DNA from: JAOUFP01 sp963801505
GTDB lineage: Bacteria > Nitrospirota > Thermodesulfovibrionia > Thermodesulfovibrionales > UBA6898
Length of the DNA stretch: 64,000 nucleotides
Direction of reading: 5' to 3'
Assembly: GCA_963801505.1 (NCBI GenBank)
Contig: CAWDEY010000016.1
Location: 62,001 to 126,000, forward strand
Of this stretch, positions 7,210-15,697 are shown piece by piece. The position numbers were made by a program, and so were the translations under genes. Every line of letters begins with the position of its first letter. Position 1 is the first letter of the stretch. Below the pieces are notes generated by a model. That model was not told the DNA's origin and did no database searches. It saw only the letters and a program-made list of their open reading frames with translations.

Positions 7210-8544
7210 TTATTTCCGGAAGGTTTTCCATAGCGGGCCCTTCCGGTACAGAAAACTGAAAATCCTGTTCCCTATCCTTGAACTCCAGACCATCTTACCA
7301 GGGAAAAACCAGTTCCTCCTTCCGCCAACAGTCTCATTAACAATCCTCAGAAGTGGTTGCGCTCCGGGAGGAGAGAAATAAAACTGTGGCTCAAGCAGGG
7401 ATTGACCCGCGCTGATGACTCCTTCCCTGGTTGCAATCTGCTCCATTTCAGTACCAGGATATATGCGAATGCCGGTCATGGCAATGACTGCCCTGGGAGC
7501 AATCTCATCCATCAGGCTGACTGTTTCGGCAATAGTCCCGGGCGTCTCTCCCGGGCCGCCAAAAATAAGGGAGTGGCAGAAATCTATATCGGCTTTTTTG
7601 CAGGCCAGGGATACCGCTGAAATATCATCCTGTGTAAAAGGCTTTCGGAGGGAAGAAAGTATCGCAGGGGAGCCTGAGTCAGTACCGAAATCAACCGCAA
7701 CACATCCCGCTTTTTTGAGAAGTCGAAAGATACCGGGATCTGACATCTTTGGCTGCATATAGCAGGAGAAACGGACCGGAAGGTCCTGTTCCTCAAGCTT
7801 TTCTAAAACCCGCACCATATGGCCCTCATCTCCGTTGAAGAGGGAGTCGACGATATAATACATATTGATGCCAAAATCCTTATAAAGCCTTACGATGTCC
7901 TCAACAACGCTTTCCGCTGAGCGCGCCCTTCGCCTGCTTCCTTCCAAAGAAGGATAGGTACAATAGATACATTTATTGGAACATCCCCGTGCGGTCTGAA
8001 TGCCCATGGTCTTATAGCGGTGAAATCCGGGGAAAAGGTCCTTAATATTTTTTGGAAATGCAACATCGGTCATATTCGCAGGGTTCGTTGCTATTATTCG
8101 CGCCGGCTTGAGTTTGAACTCCTGAAACATCCCTGCTGCGTTTTCTCCTTCTCCCTTTATTCCCCCGTCTGCTTCCAAATAGGCTGTTATTTCATCAGGA
8201 AAAAGAGAAAAAGCAGATCCTCCAAGAATAATAGGGACTTTAGATATTCTCCGTATGGATTTTACCTGGGCCGCATATGAAGGAAGATAGAAACGCGCAG
8301 CGGGATATGAGGCATTATCGACGTTCCGAAGAGAGATGCCTATGCAGTCAGGCTGAAAGTTTGCTATCTCCTTCTGCACGGACGACGTACTGAAGTGGTG
8401 TCTCATGTCGAATATCCGGACACTGGCACCGGCCATCTGGAGGGCGTTGCCAACGTACACTGATCCGATCGGGAAAACCGGCTCCGGGAAGGACTCCCGA
8501 TTGGCTGATATCAGGAGGATGCGCTGATTGCCGTCAGCGGGCAT
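7210..8544 (-). CDS. B12-binding / radical SAM protein (lipid-biosynthesis-like)
   Basis: This 444-residue enzyme has an N-terminal Rossmann-like B12-binding domain (about 10-150; PEPVFPIGSVYVGNAL and a later GGSAFSLFPDE). The radical SAM core (about 185-400) has the iron-sulfur motif CSNKCIYC. The later LIFGGPGETPGTI and IRIYPGTEME segments are typical of the B12/rSAM class E. It resembles the subfamily found near ladderane and other unusual lipid genes, but that assignment is from memory of sequence style. These enzymes methylate or rearrange unactivated carbon. It follows the cupredoxin gene by about 30 bp on the same strand, so the two may be co-transcribed. Confidence 0.8.
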   Translation of the reverse strand: MPADGNQRILLISANRESFPEPVFPIGSVYVGNALQMAGASVRIFDMRHHFSTSSVQKEIANFQPDCIGISLRNVDNASYPAARFYLPSYAAQVKSIRRISKVPIILGGSAFSLFPDEITAYLEADGGIKGEGENAAGMFQEFKLKPARIIATNPANMTDVAFPKNIKDLFPGFHRYKTMGIQTARGCSNKCIYCTYPSLEGSRRRARSAESVVEDIVRLYKDFGINMYYIVDSLFNGDEGHMVRVLEKLEEQDLPVRFSCYMQPKMSDPGIFRLLKKAGCVAVDFGTDSGSPAILSSLRKPFTQDDISAVSLACKKADIDFCHSLIFGGPGETPGTIAETVSLMDEIAPRAVIAMTGIRIYPGTEMEQIATREGVISAGQSLLEPQFYFSPPGAQPLLRIVNETVGGRRNWFFPGKMVWSSRIGNRIFSFLYRKGPLWKTFRK

Positions 8545-8573
8545 CAGGCAAAAGGACCCAAAACAGACATGCG

Positions 8574-8984
8574 TTATTCACGCACTTCAATAATGCCTTC
8601 CATGCCCTTTTCCCGATGGCTTTTTGAGAAGGGCATTTTCTTGTTGCAGAAGAAGGTAAATTTTCCGGTTTTTGTCGGGGTAAACTTTATAGTGACAGGC
8701 TCCGTGCTCAGTGATTCCGAAAAATCTATACCAGCCTCAGGTGCGTGTAGTGTGATGTTGTGCGGGACGAACCCCTCCTCCTTCTTTATACTGATTTCAA
8801 CGGGCACGTTGGCCTTGACAATGATATATTTGGGGGCAAAGGAATATGAAGTGGCCAGGACCTGCACCTTCTGAATGCCGTCACTACTGATCTCGGCCTG
8901 ATACTCTCCGGTCTCCGCCAACGCATAAACCGACGGGAAACAGAGAAAAATGTATAACGTCAGAGCAATCACCTTTTTCATCAT
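8574..8984 (-). CDS. Secreted cupredoxin-domain protein
   Basis: The protein has 136 residues, with a signal peptide ending near ALA (residue 23). The single cupredoxin-like domain carries the type 1 copper ligand pattern: an early His in FVPHNITLH, then FFCNKK, SHREKGM and a final GIIEVRE strand. Family members bind copper in the periplasm for electron transfer or copper handling. Start choice between the two adjacent ATG codons is open; AGGAGG lies 8 bases upstream. Confidence 0.8.
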   Translation of the reverse strand: MMKKVIALTLYIFLCFPSVYALAETGEYQAEISSDGIQKVQVLATSYSFAPKYIIVKANVPVEISIKKEEGFVPHNITLHAPEAGIDFSESLSTEPVTIKFTPTKTGKFTFFCNKKMPFSKSHREKGMEGIIEVRE

Positions 8985-9163
8985 ATCTCCACCTCCTGGA
9001 AATTCAAATGCGATAAGACAGTATGTTTCCCTGCCAAACCTTCATCCTGACGAAGGCTTTTCCAATCCGCCTGATTTAAAGCAGGACAGGCAAATGCCCA
9101 CATCCTGCTTAAATGCAATAAGTTAACTCAGCGAAGAAAGCAAACAGCCGGAAATGGGGCCTA

Positions 9164-9491
9164 TTACTTTCTCGCTGCCGGTCTCTTGAGCTTCATCGGT
9201 GTTTCGCAACATATCAAGAGGGTCTCTTCCATAGTTCCACAGGTACGGTCCACAGTAAGGGCAAAGCCGCAAACCTGGCAAGCAAGCTTGCTGCCCTTCT
9301 TTATTGACGTCAGCTTATCCTCAGCCGGCTTTTTCGCTACCGCTTTCTTCGCAACAGCTGTCTTTTTGGTTTCTGCTTTAGGCGTTGACATCTTCGTTGC
9401 TGCAGTTTTCTTTGTAGCAGTCTTTTTTGCAACAGCCTTCTTTGCTGAGGTTTTCTTTGTGACTTGCAACAGTCTTCTTTTGAGTTGCCAT
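9164..9491 (-). CDS. Lys/Ala-rich histone-like tail fused to a zinc-binding module; N-terminal frameshift
   Basis: The body has a low-complexity tail of KKA/AKK/TKK repeats, like bacterial histone H1-type DNA-binding tails. A compact Cys motif follows: ACQVCGFALTVDRTCG, then LICCETPMKLK. The CxxC plus CC arrangement resembles desulforedoxin/zinc-ribbon knuckles. The best ribosome site (GGAGG) precedes the ATG at 9491, whose frame gives MATQKKTVA and then leaves the tail frame; one extra base near 9460-9466 would explain this. An alternative start at 9508 stays in frame but has no visible ribosome site. It may bind nucleic acid; the zinc site is inferred. The small protein at 61699 has a similar CxxC/CC module. 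Confidence 0.6.
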
Positions 9492-9807
9492 AACTGTATT
9501 TCCTCCATTCATTCCGCCCAATGTCAGCGGTTAATGCTTACAGTATATCAAAATCTGCCTTACAGTGTTACCGAATATTGAAATATCGCTAATCACACGA
9601 CTCTTATAGCAAGGGGCCTGAAAGTTACTTTGCTGAGGTGGAGCAATCCGCATTCTCCTATCACCATCAGATGTACATAAATACGCACCACACGAGGCTT
9701 TGTCGGTTAGGCAATGGTCTGTGACTTGCAGTTTTTTCTGTTGCCCTTGTGAATAACTCTGTGCGGAGGCAGCTGAGCATCCAGCCGAAAGTGAAATGCA
9801 AGGGCGG

Positions 9808-10394
9808 TCAGTTCGGCACGCTCTTTTGAGAGAGCTTCCTTCCCGTCTTCAGGTCTTTTCCATACACCATAATAAAGTGTACTTTCGGCCCCGTCAGTCC
9901 ATCGACGGCATTTATGTAAATCTTCTCTAAAACAGCGAGCCGGCCGTTTATGACTACCTCGGCACGGGTGGTTTCCCCGCACTTTTTCACGACGATCTGC
10001 TGCTGGGGGGCGGCCATCAAGGTCATTTTATAACCGTTTACCGACGGGTCAGGCTTAATGTCAAAGCCGTAGCCCTTCTCTTTCTCCATCCAGTTGAGTT
10101 CCTCCCTTCGGCCATCTTCAGCCCGCATGATCCAGTAAGCGCTCACCGGGTCCCTGGAGTCCAGTTTACCGTCGGAGGTGAGCCGGGCGTCATAATGCAC
10201 AACATTGGCGTTTTTGCTCCGCTCGATGGTGAATAGCATCAGGTTTTTTTTCCTGGACACAGTCGGAGCGACGGCCTTCTTAGGGACCGGGACGGAAGAC
10301 TGGTTTCTTTGCCTCTTGCATTGCCCAGCCAACAAAGGGAAAATGACACGACCAGCAATACAGTAACTACGGACCAACATATTGCCTTTTTCAA
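9808..10394 (-). CDS. DUF4833 secreted protein, split by a frameshift at an A8 run
   Basis: The mature part has the DUF4833 pattern: MLFTIERSKNANVVHYDARL, DPVSAYWIMRAEDGRREELN, GYGFDIKPD, RAEVVINGRLAVLEKIYI and GPKVHFIMVYGKDLKTG. A signal peptide (KKAICWSVVTVLLVVSFSLC) is encoded upstream in a different frame, from a TTG at 10394 with AAGGAGG four bases before it. The two frames meet at a run of eight A residues on the coding strand (10244-10251). One added A, or -1 slippage, would join them exactly. It is either programmed slippage, a sequencing error or recent damage. It lies downstream of the BON-DUF1207 gene and is probably transcribed with it. Function is unknown. Confidence 0.7.
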
Positions 10395-10442
10395 TGGACC
10401 TCCTTCAATTAAAACCCATATTGTCCCGGCCGGAGGAAGAAG

Positions 10443-11573
10443 TCAGAATCCCAGAGACACCCCCATGCCATAGTATTCAACCTTATTATTGTAAAACTGG
10501 CCGTGCGGATCAAACCCCTTGTACCATTCTGCAGTAAGGCGCAGGCGACGCTGCCCCGGGTTGGGATGACCGAACTCGAGGCCGGCCTTGACGCTGGTAT
10601 CGATGGCCCAGTTATGTTCCTCCAGGCTCTTCATGTCCACCCCGACAATCGGCCTGCCGTTCCACACAAGAGGCTTGCTGCCGTGATACTCGATCCCCCA
10701 GTGGCCGCTGCTCGGCTTTAGATCAGCCGGTTCCTTGTGTACCAGGTACTCACCGCCGCCGTACACCCGCCATCCCCGCCACTGGCGGGAATAGATCAGT
10801 TCAATGGCTTCGTAGCTGAGGTTGACCCGGTCCGGAGGATTTACACTTAGGAGTAATTCATCCCCCAGGTGCGAGCTCTGGTGATAAATGCGGAGGCGGA
10901 GCGAATTGTCGCCATGCCGGTAGGTGATTGGAATGCCGATGGTGTAATCCGCATTTATAAGGTCAGAGGAAGGGGCGCTCAGGTTGAACTGGGCAAACAG
11001 GGCGCCTTCCACGCTCAACTGCAGGCCGTTGCCCTCGCTGGCACCGAAGAACCTGTACAGACCGAAGGTCTCTCCGAAGCCTACTGACGCCATGTAGTAT
11101 CCAACGCCCGCTGACCTGAAGCGGTTTATGTTGACAAAGAACTGCGGCTGCTTCGGGTCGGCAAGGAGTGGCAGAAACAGATCGCCCACTGGAAAGGCTT
11201 CTGCTTCGCCGGTTAAACCCATAAACCTGCTTATTGCACTCGCCTTACCAGCCCCTGCAGGCTTCACCACTATCGTCATCCCCTGCAGTCCGTCGATATT
11301 TCGCAGCTGCTTGTCGGCCGTCTCCCGTCGCATCGGGTCATCTTTAAACAGGGTAATCGTGGCAACCCCGTTGACGATCTTCAAAATATAGCTGTCTCTC
11401 TCCCAGCGCAGGTCCCGCTCAAGGATAGAGGCTACATAACCCGTCAGAAACTCATCGCCGCCCCTGTCAGCAGCTTTCGCAGGGGAAGAGGTGAGAAGCA
11501 GCATGATACATAAAGAAGCTGCGCACAGGCTGCTGCTAACTTTACGGCAGTTGCTAAGCGACAGTATGGTCAT
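10443..11573 (-). CDS. BON-like domain fused to DUF1207 outer-membrane beta-barrel
   Basis: I start at the ATG at 11573 (MTILSLSNCRKVSSSLC), since an upstream ATG at 11708 lies inside the sigma-54 element. This gives 376 residues. A signal peptide ends near SPAKA. A BON-like region (about 40-105; ILKIVNGVATITLF, IDGLQGMTIVV) precedes a DUF1207 domain (PF06727), with SVGFGETFGLYRFFG, NADYTIGIPITYRHGD, LRIYHQSSHLGDELLL, VNLSYEAIELIYS, YGGGEYLVHKEPADLKP and a final NNKVEYYGMGVSLGF strand typical of outer-membrane barrels. The BON fusion is unusual to me. Transcription is predicted from the promoter at 11701. Confidence 0.8.
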   Translation of the reverse strand: MTILSLSNCRKVSSSLCAASLCIMLLLTSSPAKAADRGGDEFLTGYVASILERDLRWERDSYILKIVNGVATITLFKDDPMRRETADKQLRNIDGLQGMTIVVKPAGAGKASAISRFMGLTGEAEAFPVGDLFLPLLADPKQPQFFVNINRFRSAGVGYYMASVGFGETFGLYRFFGASEGNGLQLSVEGALFAQFNLSAPSSDLINADYTIGIPITYRHGDNSLRLRIYHQSSHLGDELLLSVNPPDRVNLSYEAIELIYSRQWRGWRVYGGGEYLVHKEPADLKPSSGHWGIEYHGSKPLVWNGRPIVGVDMKSLEEHNWAIDTSVKAGLEFGHPNPGQRRLRLTAEWYKGFDPHGQFYNNKVEYYGMGVSLGF

Positions 11574-11700
11574 TTTTTTCCCAGTTTGCTTTGAGTTAGT
11601 TTTTATTTTTATCTTCTTTTCCCCGGCTTCTTCTCTGCCGACCCGTGCAAAGCACCACGTCCCGCAATTCACTACAATTCTAAAGCCATTTATTAATGAA

Positions 11701-11716
11701 TGCAGCATTCATGCCC
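11701..11716 (-). promoter_or_regulatory. Sigma-54 promoter for the BON-DUF1207 gene
   Basis: On the minus strand the element is GGGCATGAATGCTGCA, with GG and GC 10 bases apart. It aligns almost base for base with the element at 3934. The homology extends about 190 bp through the spacer to the enhancer palindromes, so this promoter region is a duplicate of the CsbD one. Confidence 0.7.
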
Positions 11717-11814
11717 GTAACAGTCCCGAGGGACAATCGTGCCTATTCCATTGAATTAATTGAGAATATACAGGAGACGTTAATGCAGACATGATAATTC
11801 AGTCGCTGTTTGTC

Positions 11815-11848
11815 CCTGATATATCAGGAGATTTCTGAAATATCAGGA
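11815..11848. promoter_or_regulatory. Paired palindromic enhancer sites (UAS)
   Basis: cctgatatatcagg and ctgaaatatcag have centres 19 bp apart. Their midpoint is about 129 bp upstream of the -12 GC at 11702. This is the same spacing as at 4049-4082 and 44561-44592. Confidence 0.7.
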
Positions 11849-11860
11849 GATACTCCTGCA

Positions 11861-11960
11861 TATTGAAGACTCCCTCCGGCAAGACCGCAGGGAATCTCAA
11901 TGCAAGGAATGTTTTTTCATTATATTCGCTCGCTAACCCCGCGGCACCAACAGTAGGGGC
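11861..11960 (+). repeat. Interspersed repeat, copy A (inverted copy near 15.7 kb)
   Basis: The block tattgaagactccc ... gggaatctcaatgcaagg ... attcgctcgct is found again, on the opposite strand, at 15721-15794. Both copies carry short GC hairpin segments around gcaag. It looks like a dispersed REP/MITE-like element. Apart from the promoter, enhancer and this repeat I see nothing in 11718-12150. Confidence 0.6.
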
Positions 11961-12150
11961 CTTAGGCCAGACCACGGGGAATATCTCTCGCTATTCATTT
12001 AAATACAGGTCTTTGAGCCTTACACTTGCTAACACACACTTGACACACACTTGCTAACGCACTTTTCAAAAAAGTGATAATAGTGTAAGTTATTATTTGG
12101 TATTAAACTTCGGGCAAAGCCGAGATTTATCTGAAGGAGATGATAGTGGG

Positions 12151-12564
12151 ATGAAACTGCAGTGGACCGAGTACCTCTCTGTAGGGGTGGAAGAAATCGA
12201 TGATCAGCATAAGGAGTTATTTGACAGGATAAATAACCTGGATTCAGCGATGAAGCAAGGCTGGGCAAAAGAGGAGGTTGTCAGGTTAATTAAGTTCTTA
12301 GATACATACGTAATCATACATTTTGGCGCAGAAGAAAAATACATGACTGATTATGACTATACAGGATATGCGCTTCACAAAACAAAACACGATTGGTTTA
12401 AAAATGAATTTTCTGATATACATAGGAAGCTTGACGCCGAGGGGATAACCCCGGAAGTGATCGTACTTAGTAATAACCTTCTTATCACCTGGTTTTCCAA
12501 CCATATCAGGAGTCTGGATATGATGCTTGGAAGTTTTTTGAAGTCCAAAATACAGACAGCCTGA
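12151..12564 (+). CDS. Bacteriohemerythrin
   Basis: I chose the ATG at 12151, giving MKLQWTEYLSVGVEEIDDQH and 137 residues. The non-haem diiron four-helix bundle ligands are in place: H20 (DDQHKELF), H57 and E61 (HFGAEE), H76 and H80 (HKTKHDWF), and a late H/D pair in NHIRSLD. The family binds O2 reversibly, acting as an oxygen buffer, carrier or sensor in microaerobic bacteria. No other domain is attached. It is a single plus-strand gene followed by a strong hairpin at 12626. Confidence 0.9.
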   Translation: MKLQWTEYLSVGVEEIDDQHKELFDRINNLDSAMKQGWAKEEVVRLIKFLDTYVIIHFGAEEKYMTDYDYTGYALHKTKHDWFKNEFSDIHRKLDAEGITPEVIVLSNNLLITWFSNHIRSLDMMLGSFLKSKIQTA

Positions 12565-12625
12565 ATTTGGTTTTCCATCTCTATTTTCAGACCAATCATT
12601 TCAGGCCATTTGATTCCAACAAAAA

Positions 12626-12653
12626 GGGGCAAGCCTCTCATGAGGCCTGCCCC
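12626..12653. terminator. Hairpin terminator after hemerythrin
   Basis: The inverted repeat ggggcaagcctc/gaggcctgcccc has a 4-nt loop. It lies between the convergent hemerythrin gene and the 56-aa gene; the nearby tattattt tract is T-rich. Confidence 0.55.
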
Positions 12654-12808
12654 GGCTATTATTTCTATCCTCCTATGTCACTCGGAGAAATCGTATTCCA
12701 TACCTTGTCCAGTTTTGCTCTGCTATTTTCCCACGCTCGCCAATTTGTCTTATTTGACCGATATCCCAATGGAATATTGAGGCCGTGCATCCGCTGCCCG
12801 GAACTCGC

Positions 12809-12979
12809 CTACTGAACTTCACCTGCGGGCATAGCCTCTAACTTGCTGATGAGACCCTTGAGTGTCGCTTTCTCGATCTGGACACCTTTTTCATCGCCCA
12901 TCTTCTCAACTTCCTTCTGATAATGCTGCACTGCAGTCAGCACGGCAACAGCTTCCGTATTAGTCAATTTTAAATCCAT
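12809..12979 (-). CDS. Small acidic helical protein, 56 aa
   Basis: This is a complete short gene: ATG at 12979 with AAGGAG nine bases upstream, stop at 12809. The product starts MDLKLTNTEAVAVLTAVQHY, continues with a charged KEVEKMGDEKGVQIEKATLK helix and ends LISKLEAMPAGEVQ. It has no membrane segment or signal peptide. Regular hydrophobic spacing suggests two amphipathic helices. I do not recognise the family. Codon structure and a good ribosome site support it as real. Confidence 0.65.
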   Translation of the reverse strand: MDLKLTNTEAVAVLTAVQHYQKEVEKMGDEKGVQIEKATLKGLISKLEAMPAGEVQ

Positions 12980-13203
12980 AGTCTTGCTCTCCTTTCATTT
13001 AAAATAAATTTTACAGAATTCGCATTGCTTATATCTCACTCTATCATAAAATCTACAGAAGTCAAGTCAGGCGGGACAGTCAGGCGGGAACAACAAGGGC
13101 AATAAAAATGTTTCTTTGCATGGAAAATGTCAAAGAAACTGCCATCGTGAAAAACTAGTGTGCAGCGATTTTGTTCTCAAGAGGACGTGAGGATGAGATA
13201 TAC

Positions 13204-13226
13204 AGGCGGGGAGAATCTCCCCGCCT
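13204..13226. terminator. GC-rich hairpin after the second SYLF gene
   Basis: The arms aggcggggaga/tctccccgcct meet just past the stop codon of the minus-strand gene. It is the counterpart of the hairpin at 968-986, in a duplicated 3' flank. Confidence 0.5.
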
Positions 13227-13240
13227 GCCGATGCTGCGTG

Positions 13241-13807
13241 TTAATCGATCTTTATCTTTGTGAACTTGGCGCCCTTGACGGACACTCCGGCCATCAGCCC
13301 CTTCTGATCAATTACAAAGCCCAGTACCGGATGCTGACTCACCAGGGTACTGACCGGTACGTTAGCACCACTGTCAATCAGGGTCACCTCGGCGTCGGCG
13401 CCTGCTTCCCAGCCTTCACTGCTCCGGAATTTCTTCAGCGCCTCGTCAGTAGCAAAAATAATTACCATGTCATACTTCTCAGCGCCGATCTGCCAACCCA
13501 CTGATCCCGCAACCAGGCTGTAGTAATCAACCGTCTTGCCTCCAACCCTCAGCGCACCCTGTCCATATTGACCGCCCAAAACGAATCCGGCTTTGGTAAC
13601 GTCAGGCATTACCAGCACACCCTTTGCCACTTTGAGGTATTCATTCGCACCTTTTACATGCTTTTTGAATCTCTTCATTGTCGCGTTGACACTGGCGTTG
13701 ATTTCACCCTTTGTCTTGGCGTATGAAACAGTCGCCAGCAATCCAAAAACCAGCGTGAAGCAGATAATCAACCCCAAGTACCTGAACAATACTTTCTGAA
13801 TCTTCAT
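13241..13807 (-). CDS. SYLF (YSC84-like) domain protein, second copy
   Basis: This 188-residue secreted protein has the same length as the copy at 1002 and is clearly similar throughout: signal peptide LIICFTLVFGLLATVSYA, KGVLVMPDVTKAGFVLGG, YSLVAGSVGWQIGA and VIDQKGLMAGVSVKG. Differences are scattered and conservative, so both copies appear under selection. The leader (GAGGAGGAATT before ATG) and downstream hairpin are also conserved. It stands alone rather than in an operon. A weak sigma-54-like GG-N10-GC element (gggaaaagctttgc, about 13873) is present, but no palindromes accompany it. Confidence 0.85.
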   Translation of the reverse strand: MKIQKVLFRYLGLIICFTLVFGLLATVSYAKTKGEINASVNATMKRFKKHVKGANEYLKVAKGVLVMPDVTKAGFVLGGQYGQGALRVGGKTVDYYSLVAGSVGWQIGAEKYDMVIIFATDEALKKFRSSEGWEAGADAEVTLIDSGANVPVSTLVSQHPVLGFVIDQKGLMAGVSVKGAKFTKIKID

Positions 13808-14291
13808 CGTACAATTCCTCCTCTTTCGATGTTAATATTAGTCACCATGATGACGGCCTGTCCTACAGGCAAAGCTTTTCCCTGGGCCTATCTGTGCTAA
13901 CTCTGTAATGAGTTCATCTTCTGAAACCATTGTTTGCAAACACGAGCTCTCGGGTTTTATTATTTAAAACCTATCACACTTTAAATCCATTTACAAGAAG
14001 TCGGCAATAACTTTTCTTGCGAAGCTTCTGAATGTCACGCTCCGGACTTACACCTCGGCCCGGAATACGTCAACAGAAGACGGATATTTACCGGTAATGT
14101 TATATTGCCACAATAGCAGGGGTGTCGGGTAGGAGGTGTTACTAGCTGCCTTCCGGGACGGCAAAGGGCGCTGATTTATCAGGCGTGTAGCCCTCCATAC
14201 CAAAAAGGGCATGCCTCTCAGGAACGAAAGCCATAATTGGGTCAAGTGGATATTCGCTGCTACCATTTGAAGTTTTTTCAAAAGTGAACTC
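13808..14291. other. Intergenic stretch without a recognisable gene
   Basis: It holds the leader of the SYLF gene and then about 430 bp in which I see no convincing coding frame. A 92-codon minus-strand frame at 14048-14326 overlaps the radical SAM gene and has no family features. Confidence 0.5.
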
Positions 14292-15644
14292 TTACAGTCC
14301 TGCTGTCGGGATGGCCCCACCTGCAAAGGGTTGCGGGTTCTTCAGGCCATTGAAATAACGTTTACGGGTAGATAGATTGATCCCGGCGTACACCTGGCAG
14401 CCAAACAGGGTCCTTTTCCATGGGCTCATGCCAAAGAACCGTTTTGTAATCGCGCCGAATGAATAGGCCTGTCTGTTCAAGCGGGCGAACCCGTTAAGTA
14501 GCTCCCCGGCAGTCATGCCCACGGGTTGATAAAGAAGTGTATCAGGAGGGTAGCCACGGAGCCACCAGTCAGGCTCAAAAAGCCTGCCTTGGCTTAAGAG
14601 ACGGTCATATAACCGTGTCCCCGGATAAGGAGTGAGAATCCTCAGCTCGGCACAATCTATACAACTCTTCATTATGAACTCAAGGGTCTGGTCAAACACA
14701 TCCCTGTTTTCGTGATCAAAGCCAAGGACAAATGCGCCCAGTACGCCGAACCCTTCTGCATGGAACCGATGCATCGCCTCATAAAAGTCGATCTTCAGGT
14801 TCTTTATTTTCCTTACCTCATCCTGTGCTGCTTTCTGTACTGATTCGAACCCGATCAAAAGCCCCAGGCACCCCGAACGTTTCATCAAACTGAGCAACTC
14901 CGGATCTTCAGCTAAAGACACGGTCCCCTGTCCCAGCCATAGCCGCCGAAGAGGTATCATTTCAGTAAAAAGCTTTTTGGCTGCATTCCGGTTCAGAGCA
15001 AGGGCGTCATCGACGAAGAAGATATGAGGGGAATCAATTGCCTCGATCTCGGCAATCACCTCCCGGACCGGTCTGACCCGATACTGAGACCCCAAGGTCC
15101 GGCTGATGGAACAGAATTCGCAGTCGTTCGGACATCCACGGGATGTTTCGACGCCGATCGGGATTGGAATATGACCTTTGCCTTTGCTGCCTGGGAAAAG
15201 ATCCCGTCGTGGTTTCGGCAGGCCACGGATATCGGTTATTTTAGAGGCACGATAAAGTCTTTGCATCCGCCCCAAGGCGGCATCAGCTATAAGTCGTGGC
15301 CAGCTATCCTCCGCTTCTCCCGCAACTACTGCGTCCGCGTGTCCTAAAGCTTCCTCAGGCAATACTGTGGGGTGTATTCCTCCCATGACCACAGTCACTC
15401 CATTCCTGCGATAGACATCAGCGATTTCATAGGCCCTCGGCACAACGTCGGTCATGACGGTGATACCCACCAGATCCACATCCTGATTGGTGTCATCGGG
15501 CCCAAAGGCTTCGTCGACAATTGTGACCGTGTGTCCGGGCGGCGTAAGAGCTGCAAGAAGAGGAAGATTTACCCTCTGGAGTTTAAGAGAGCTCGATAAT
15601 GTGTCTTCACGCTGTTCACGCGGTGCGATAAGTTTTATTTTCAT
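14292..15644 (-). CDS. B12-binding / radical SAM protein
   Basis: The protein has 450 residues. The B12-binding Rossmann domain covers about 1-130 (LPLLAALTPPGHTVTIVDE, VGITVMTD, VVMGGIHPTVLPEEA, VVAGEAED). The radical SAM core covers about 165-360, with SRGCPNDCEFCS (4Fe-4S) and later GFESVQKAAQDEVRK and LGAFVLGFDHE. A C-terminal extension contains WWLRGYPPDTLLYQP. This plan is shared by the DUF4070-type B12/rSAM enzymes (relatives of hopanoid methylases and lipid-modifying enzymes). The substrate is unknown. It is monocistronic, with a repeat element directly upstream. Confidence 0.85.
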   Translation of the reverse strand: MKIKLIAPREQREDTLSSSLKLQRVNLPLLAALTPPGHTVTIVDEAFGPDDTNQDVDLVGITVMTDVVPRAYEIADVYRRNGVTVVMGGIHPTVLPEEALGHADAVVAGEAEDSWPRLIADAALGRMQRLYRASKITDIRGLPKPRRDLFPGSKGKGHIPIPIGVETSRGCPNDCEFCSISRTLGSQYRVRPVREVIAEIEAIDSPHIFFVDDALALNRNAAKKLFTEMIPLRRLWLGQGTVSLAEDPELLSLMKRSGCLGLLIGFESVQKAAQDEVRKIKNLKIDFYEAMHRFHAEGFGVLGAFVLGFDHENRDVFDQTLEFIMKSCIDCAELRILTPYPGTRLYDRLLSQGRLFEPDWWLRGYPPDTLLYQPVGMTAGELLNGFARLNRQAYSFGAITKRFFGMSPWKRTLFGCQVYAGINLSTRKRYFNGLKNPQPFAGGAIPTAGL

Positions 15645-15697
15645 AATTCAGACTTGCGGTTCCATCAAAAAGTATGTAAATGGATAGCGAACGTATT

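Noticed and set aside
12038..12082. TTGACA and GATAAT boxes before the hemerythrin gene
   Set aside because: They are 30 bp apart, too far for a sigma-70 promoter; the TTGACACACACTTGCT string also has the wrong spacing for sigma-54.
13868..13886. Sigma-54-like element before the second SYLF gene
   Set aside because: GG and GC are 10 bases apart, but the -24 box is poor (GGGAA) and no enhancer palindromes are present.
14048..14326. 92-codon minus-strand frame
   Set aside because: It overlaps the radical SAM gene, has no ribosome site or domain, and its composition is not protein-like.
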